Shown here: positions 60,272-64,000 of the stretch, one piece after another | Position numbering within the stretch: position 1 is the stretch's first letter | Layout of the letters: every line of letters starts with the position of its first letter | DNA from: Streptomyces sp. A0958 | GTDB taxonomy: Bacteria > Actinomycetota > Actinomycetes > Streptomycetales > Streptomycetaceae | Reading direction: 5' to 3' | NCBI RefSeq assembly: GCF_004795035.1 | Contig: NZ_SSBK01000005.1 | Coordinates: forward strand, 186,001 to 250,000 | DNA length: 64,000 nt | Position numbers and translations under genes: made by a program | Notes under the pieces: generated by a model | The model's database searches: none | Told to the model about the DNA's origin: nothing | What the model saw: only the letters and a program-made list of their open reading frames with translations

Positions 60272-61602
60272 CAGAGGTCCCTTGCGGTACGGAATCCGGC
60301 GAATACCTGCCGCCGGACCGGCAGGTCCCAGTTGCGGAACGTGCCCCGGCAGGCCACCGTGTCCACCGCGAACGAGCCGCCCCGCAGCACCTTGTGCTCA
60401 GGGCCGAAGAACACCTCCGAGTACTCGCGGTACGGGAACGGGGCGAACCCCGGATAGGGCAGGAAATCGCTCGCCGTCCACTCCCACACGTCACCGATCA
60501 GCTGCCCCGCCCCGCACGGCGCCCGCCCGGCCGGATACGCCCCGGCGGGCGCCGGCCGCAGATGGCGCTGCCCCAGATTGGCGCGCTCCGGCGTCGGGTC
60601 CTCGTCGCCCCACGGATATCGGCGGGAGCGCCCGGACGCGGGGTCGTGCCGGGCCGCCTTCTCCCACTCCGCCTCGGTGGGCAGACGGCGGCCCGCCCAC
60701 CGCGCGTACGCGTCGGCCTCGTACCAGCTCACGTGCAGGACCGGCTCGTCGTCCGGCACCGGCTCGGTCACCCCGAAGCGGCGGCGCAGCCACTGCCCGG
60801 CGTCCCGGTGCCAGAACAGCGGGGCCCCCAGCTCGTGTTCGCGGACCATCGCCCAGCCCTCGGGCGCCCACCAGCGCCGCTCGCCGTAGCCGCCGTCCTC
60901 GATGAACGCCCGGTAGGCACCGCAGGTCACCGGGGCGGTGTCGATGCAGAAGCCGGGCACGTCCCGCCGGTGCGCGGGGCGTTCGTTGTCGAGCGCCCAC
61001 GGCTCGGTCGAGGTACCCATGGTGAACGGGCCGCCGGGCACCAGGACCTCGGTGGGCAGCGCCGGAACGTCGACGGCGGGCGGCGGCTCCGGTGCCGTCA
61101 GGGCCACCGGACCCGAGCGCAGCTGATGGGTGATCAGCATCGTTTCGTCGTGCTGCTGTTCGTGCTGGGCGATCATCCCGAAGGCGAAGCCGGACCGCAC
61201 CAGCGAGGCGCCGCCGTCGAGCGGGGTGGATTCGAGCACGTCCAGTGCCCTGCCCCGCACCTCCGAGGCGTACGAACGGGCCTCGGCCGGGGCCAGCAGC
61301 GGCAGGGAGGGGCGAGTGGCGCGCGGGTGCTCGAAGGCGTCGTACAGCCCGTCGATCTCCGGACGCATCGCCTCCCGGCCCGCGACGCCGCGCAGCAGCC
61401 ACAGCTCCTCCTGGTTGCCGATGTGCGCGAGGTCCCAGACCAGCGGCGACATCAACGGCGAGTGCTGGGCGGTCAGTTCGTGGTCGTCCACGCTGTCGGT
61501 GAGCAGCGTGGTGCGCTCCCGGGCGGTGAGCAGCGCCGTGAGCGCCCGCTCGCGCAGCGCCTCAGCGCCCCCGGCGTTCGGGGGAGTGGGGGATTCGGTC
61601 AT
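60271..61602 (-). CDS. egtB: Ergothioneine synthesis: sulfoxide synthase EgtB
   Basis: 443 residues. DinB-like N-terminal part with the iron-binding HxxxHxE in IAQHEQQHDETML and a further His in VWDLAHIGNQEE; C-terminal FGE-sulfatase-like domain (VLVPGGPFTMGTS, RLPTEAEWEKAARHD, GDVWEWTASDFLPYPGF, RGGSFAV). It joins gamma-glutamylcysteine and hercynine with O2. Start codon overlaps the egtA stop (ATGA). Confidence 0.97.
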   Translation of the reverse strand: MTESPTPPNAGGAEALRERALTALLTARERTTLLTDSVDDHELTAQHSPLMSPLVWDLAHIGNQEELWLLRGVAGREAMRPEIDGLYDAFEHPRATRPSLPLLAPAEARSYASEVRGRALDVLESTPLDGGASLVRSGFAFGMIAQHEQQHDETMLITHQLRSGPVALTAPEPPPAVDVPALPTEVLVPGGPFTMGTSTEPWALDNERPAHRRDVPGFCIDTAPVTCGAYRAFIEDGGYGERRWWAPEGWAMVREHELGAPLFWHRDAGQWLRRRFGVTEPVPDDEPVLHVSWYEADAYARWAGRRLPTEAEWEKAARHDPASGRSRRYPWGDEDPTPERANLGQRHLRPAPAGAYPAGRAPCGAGQLIGDVWEWTASDFLPYPGFAPFPYREYSEVFFGPEHKVLRGGSFAVDTVACRGTFRNWDLPVRRQVFAGFRTARDL

Positions 61603-62912
61603 GACAAGGTCCCCTTCGGATGGTCCGGGCGGTGGTCCCGGCCCGTGGTGAGCAGGTCCCGCAGATCGTCGGCCGGGCACCTGCCGCGGGCGACGTAGCG
61701 GTCGTGGAAGCCGGCCACCGCGTCCCGCACAGCCCGGGACGCGCCCAGCCGGGGCAGCGCCTCCAGAGCGAGCGCGAAGCTGACGTCCGCCGCCTGGCGC
61801 AGCTCCGGATCGGTCAGCCCGTCGCAGGCGGCGGCGGTCCACAGCGGATTGCGCGGTGCGGCCCGGGCGCCCGCGGTCTCGGCCAGCGGCTTGACGGCGC
61901 GGTACACGGTCTCGGCGGCCTCCGGGTCGTCGAACAGTGCGGTCGTGACGGCGAGCGGCACGATCCAGCCGTCGTCACCGGGCTGCGCGTCGATCATGCG
62001 CAGCTCCAGGTGCCCGCGCGGGCGGACCGGCGGGAACAACGTGGTGATGTGGTAGTCGAGGTCGCTGCGGTCCGGGCGTCTGGGCAGCCCCGAGCCGATC
62101 CAGTCCCGGAAGGTGAGCCCTTCCGGCACGGCCCACGGAGCCTCGCCCCGGACGCACAGCACCGGTGTGTCCAGGACATGCGCGGCCCAGGCGTCGCGGG
62201 GCGGCAGCGGGCCGGCGGGGGCCAGCGTCCGCGACGCGTCCAGATCGGCCCACAGGGACTGGCGCGTCGACCGCCAGGGTGTCGGCGCGCCCTGCCGGAA
62301 CGGCGAGTTGGCGAAGACCGCCACCAGCACGGCGCCCAGCAGATGGGCCAACTGCCAGCGCCGCGCGTACCCGAGCGGCCCCGGCTCCTCCTCCCCGGCG
62401 TCCAGGCAGACCTGGACCGAGGCGGTGGTGCACATCATGGCCCGGCCGGCCGGTCCCCACCGGTCGAGCGCCCTCTCCATGGCGTCGTACCGGGGCTCGC
62501 GCAGGAGCCGGCGCGGTGGCTGCCAGGGATCGACGCCCACTCCGGCGGGTGCGAGACCCAGTCGGGCGAGGGCGGCCCGTACGGCGACGAGATCGGCGGC
62601 GGCGTCGTTGACGCACGCCATCAGGGAATCGGCGGGGCGCGAGCTGAGCTCCAGCTGGCCGCCGGGTTCGAAGGTGAGCGCCGCACTCAGGGGCAGCGCC
62701 CGGACGGCCGTTGCGGCCGCCTCCAGAAGGTCGGGCGGGACGGGGCGGTGAGGGTGTTCACGATCGTGCAGAAGCCATTCGAGTTCGACTCCCACGGTGC
62801 GCGGCGGTCCCGTCTTGAAGCAGATGCCGCGCAGTAAATCCTCCGCCTGGCCCTCGTCGAGGGGCGGGGCGGGAGCGGGCGGACCGTGGCCGCCGGGTGT
62901 GTCGGATGACAT
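61599..62912 (-). CDS. egtA: Ergothioneine synthesis: glutamate-cysteine ligase EgtA
   Basis: 437 residues, GCS2 family: VGVELEWLL at the start, LTFEPGGQLELSSRP, MCTTASVQVCLDAG, GHLELRMIDAQP. It makes gamma-glutamylcysteine for EgtB. In mycothiol-producing actinomycetes this is the usual reason to have a glutamate-cysteine ligase. First gene of the operon egtABCD; divergent from the PARG-like gene with a 147-bp shared control region. Confidence 0.96.
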   Translation of the reverse strand: MSSDTPGGHGPPAPAPPLDEGQAEDLLRGICFKTGPPRTVGVELEWLLHDREHPHRPVPPDLLEAAATAVRALPLSAALTFEPGGQLELSSRPADSLMACVNDAAADLVAVRAALARLGLAPAGVGVDPWQPPRRLLREPRYDAMERALDRWGPAGRAMMCTTASVQVCLDAGEEEPGPLGYARRWQLAHLLGAVLVAVFANSPFRQGAPTPWRSTRQSLWADLDASRTLAPAGPLPPRDAWAAHVLDTPVLCVRGEAPWAVPEGLTFRDWIGSGLPRRPDRSDLDYHITTLFPPVRPRGHLELRMIDAQPGDDGWIVPLAVTTALFDDPEAAETVYRAVKPLAETAGARAAPRNPLWTAAACDGLTDPELRQAADVSFALALEALPRLGASRAVRDAVAGFHDRYVARGRCPADDLRDLLTTGRDHRPDHPKGTLS

Positions 62913-63059
62913 GCCGGGCCTCCTTGTTCCGGTGCGTCCGTCCTAGCCAAACCCCTGTAAAGCGATCGCACAAGAGTGCCCTGTGCGCCGGATATCCGGT
63001 TGCGTCCGCTCCGACGGGGCGTCGATCATGCCCCGTATGCACCTTAAGGGGGAGTGGTC

Positions 63060-63902
63060 GTGAGCGCCCGGCTGCGCGGGATCGCGCGGGAGACCGAAGC
63101 CATCGTCCGGGCGGGTTCCTACCGCACCGCGCAGGGCCGCGACATCAGCATCGAGCGCGCCCTGACCGCCGCGCTCTCGGGCACGCGGCTGTACGGCCCC
63201 GAGCCCGTACCCGTCGCCGCGCTCGACCGGGACCGGACCCCGGTCGTCGAGGTCACCGGCGAGAGCAGCCTGCGGGCGGCCGCCCGGATGACCGGCGAGC
63301 GGCCCGGCAAGGTCGCTGTCCTGAACTACGCCTCCGCCCGCAATCCCGGCGGCGGCTACCTCAACGGCGCCCAGGCGCAGGAGGAGGCCCTGTGCCGGGG
63401 CTCCGCGCTGTACGCCACGCTGCTGCGGGCCCCCGAGTACTACGCCCACCACCGCGCCGAACGCAGCGCGTTCTACACCGACCGGGTCATCCACTCACCG
63501 GGCGTGCCCGTCTTCCGCGACGACCGGGGCCGGCTGCTCGACACCCCGTACACGGCGGGCTTCCTCACCTCGCCCGCGCCCAACGCCGGGGTGATCCGCG
63601 CCCGGACCCCGCAGGAGGCCCACCTCATCCCCGCCGCGCTCGCCGCCCGGGCCGAACGGGTGCTGGAGGTCGCGGCCGTACGCGGCTACCGCAGGCTGGT
63701 CCTGGGCGCCTGGGGGTGCGGCGTGTTCCGCAACGACCCCGCCGAGGTGGCCGGCGTCTTCCGTGCCCTGCTCACCGGCGAGGGCCGTTTCGCGGGCCAC
63801 TTCGAGCAGATCGTCTTCGGCATCCTCAGCCGCGACGACGCCTCACCCACCAGAGCCGCATTCGAGCGCGTGTTCGCCGGCCGGTGTCAACCCTCACCCT
63901 GA
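63060..63902 (+). CDS. Microbial PARG-like ADP-ribose glycohydrolase (TIGR02452 family)
   Basis: 280 residues from GTG 63060, with AAGGGGGAG six bases upstream; GTG 63054 is an alternative. Signature of bacterial PARG: VLNYASARNPGGGYLNGA followed by QAQEEALCRGSALY, that is GGG-X7-QEE, with the catalytic Glu. A macrodomain fold follows (TSPAPNAGVIRA, LVLGAWGCGVFRNDP). It should remove poly- or mono-ADP-ribose. No PARP-like gene or NAD-metabolism gene is seen in the window. Confidence 0.92.
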   Translation: MSARLRGIARETEAIVRAGSYRTAQGRDISIERALTAALSGTRLYGPEPVPVAALDRDRTPVVEVTGESSLRAAARMTGERPGKVAVLNYASARNPGGGYLNGAQAQEEALCRGSALYATLLRAPEYYAHHRAERSAFYTDRVIHSPGVPVFRDDRGRLLDTPYTAGFLTSPAPNAGVIRARTPQEAHLIPAALAARAERVLEVAAVRGYRRLVLGAWGCGVFRNDPAEVAGVFRALLTGEGRFAGHFEQIVFGILSRDDASPTRAAFERVFAGRCQPSP

Positions 63903-63918
63903 CGTCCAGGGTGAGGGT
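63890..63918 (+). terminator. Terminator overlapping the PARG-like stop codon
   Basis: ACCCTCACCCTG (63890-63901) pairs exactly with CAGGGTGAGGGT (63907-63918). The left arm contains the last codons and most of the stop TGA (63900-63902). Confidence 0.75.
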
Positions 63919-63961
63919 GGGTGTGCCGCCGGGTGCGCCGGAACTGCTCCGTTCGGGTCGG

Positions 63962-63995
63962 CGGCCCGCCCCGCACCTTCGGCCGGGGCGGGCCG
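63962..63995. terminator. Second hairpin near the right edge
   Basis: CGGCCCGCCCCG (63962-63973) pairs with CGGGGCGGGCCG (63984-63995), probably the terminator of a gene beyond the window. Confidence 0.6.
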
Positions 63996-64000
63996 TCGGG

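Noticed and set aside
58557..62912. Missing egtE as a broken ergothioneine pathway
   Set aside because: Many Streptomyces keep the final C-S lyase outside the egtABCD operon, so its absence here is not evidence of loss.

Overview
The window is chromosomal DNA from a high-GC actinomycete, almost certainly a Streptomyces. The signs are very strong third-position G/C, many GTG starts, dense stop/start overlaps (GTGA, ATGA), a SigB-type sigma factor with several SpoIIE-type phosphatases, secreted chitinases with DasR-like operators, an ergothioneine cluster, and a class F sortase. I see no tRNA, rRNA, CRISPR array, prophage, intact transposase or large secondary-metabolite cluster. The right end (about 44-63 kb: PAS-GGDEF-EAL protein, sdhCAB, solute-binding lipoprotein, egtABCD) matches my memory of S. 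coelicolor SCO0910-SCO0928; this synteny is recall, not a search.

Layout. 0-7.3 kb is a stress-signalling block: a STAS protein cut by the window edge, a MarR regulator, a divergent SpoIIE-like phosphatase, an RsbW-like ATPase, a three-gene operon (receiver-PP2C, CHASE3 kinase, receiver) and a SigB-family sigma factor. 7.4-10.4 kb holds an unusual SDR-like protein with a zinc-ribbon N-terminus, a previously unlisted 58-residue small gene, and a FluC/CrcB fluoride-channel pair. 10.5-18.7 kb is a urea-nitrogen operon: urea transporter, ureA, a His-rich CbiX-like protein, ureBCFGD and an Amt ammonium transporter. It ends in a 100-bp imperfect inverted repeat. 18.8-28.1 kb: lipase-maturation-factor-like membrane protein, lipoprotein, carotenoid oxygenase, a chitinase with a textbook promoter/operator, ferredoxin reductase, and a PAS-GAF-PP2C-ATPase protein. 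28.2-36.7 kb: WS/DGAT acyltransferase, a short L-fucose catabolic operon, an Fpg/Nei glycosylase, and a LytTR regulator, symporter and LytS kinase set.

36.7-43.5 kb is cell-surface and stress genes: a minimal zinc anti-sigma factor overlapping an ECF sigma gene tail-to-tail, a universal stress protein, a polysaccharide deacetylase, a class F sortase, and two secreted proteins with a shared QGGLGGS C-terminal anchor. 44-51.6 kb: methyltransferase plus cyclic-di-GMP protein, then a LysR regulator divergent from sdhCAB; sdhB carries an odd in-frame insertion. 51.6-58.5 kb: a second chitinase, a short UvrA paralogue, a HAD phosphatase, dodecin, and an orphan sugar-binding lipoprotein with a DasR-like site. 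58.5-64 kb: egtABCD and a divergent PARG-like gene.

How the genes work together. The urea block takes up urea, splits it and handles ammonium, with nickel probably supplied through the His-rich protein. The two chitinases and the orphan binding protein each have a DasR-like box inside or beside the promoter, which suggests one chitin/GlcNAc response. The most novel candidates are the QGGLGGS/sortase group, the His-rich CbiX protein inside the urease operon, the 58-residue small gene, and the insertion inside the [2Fe-2S] domain of SdhB.
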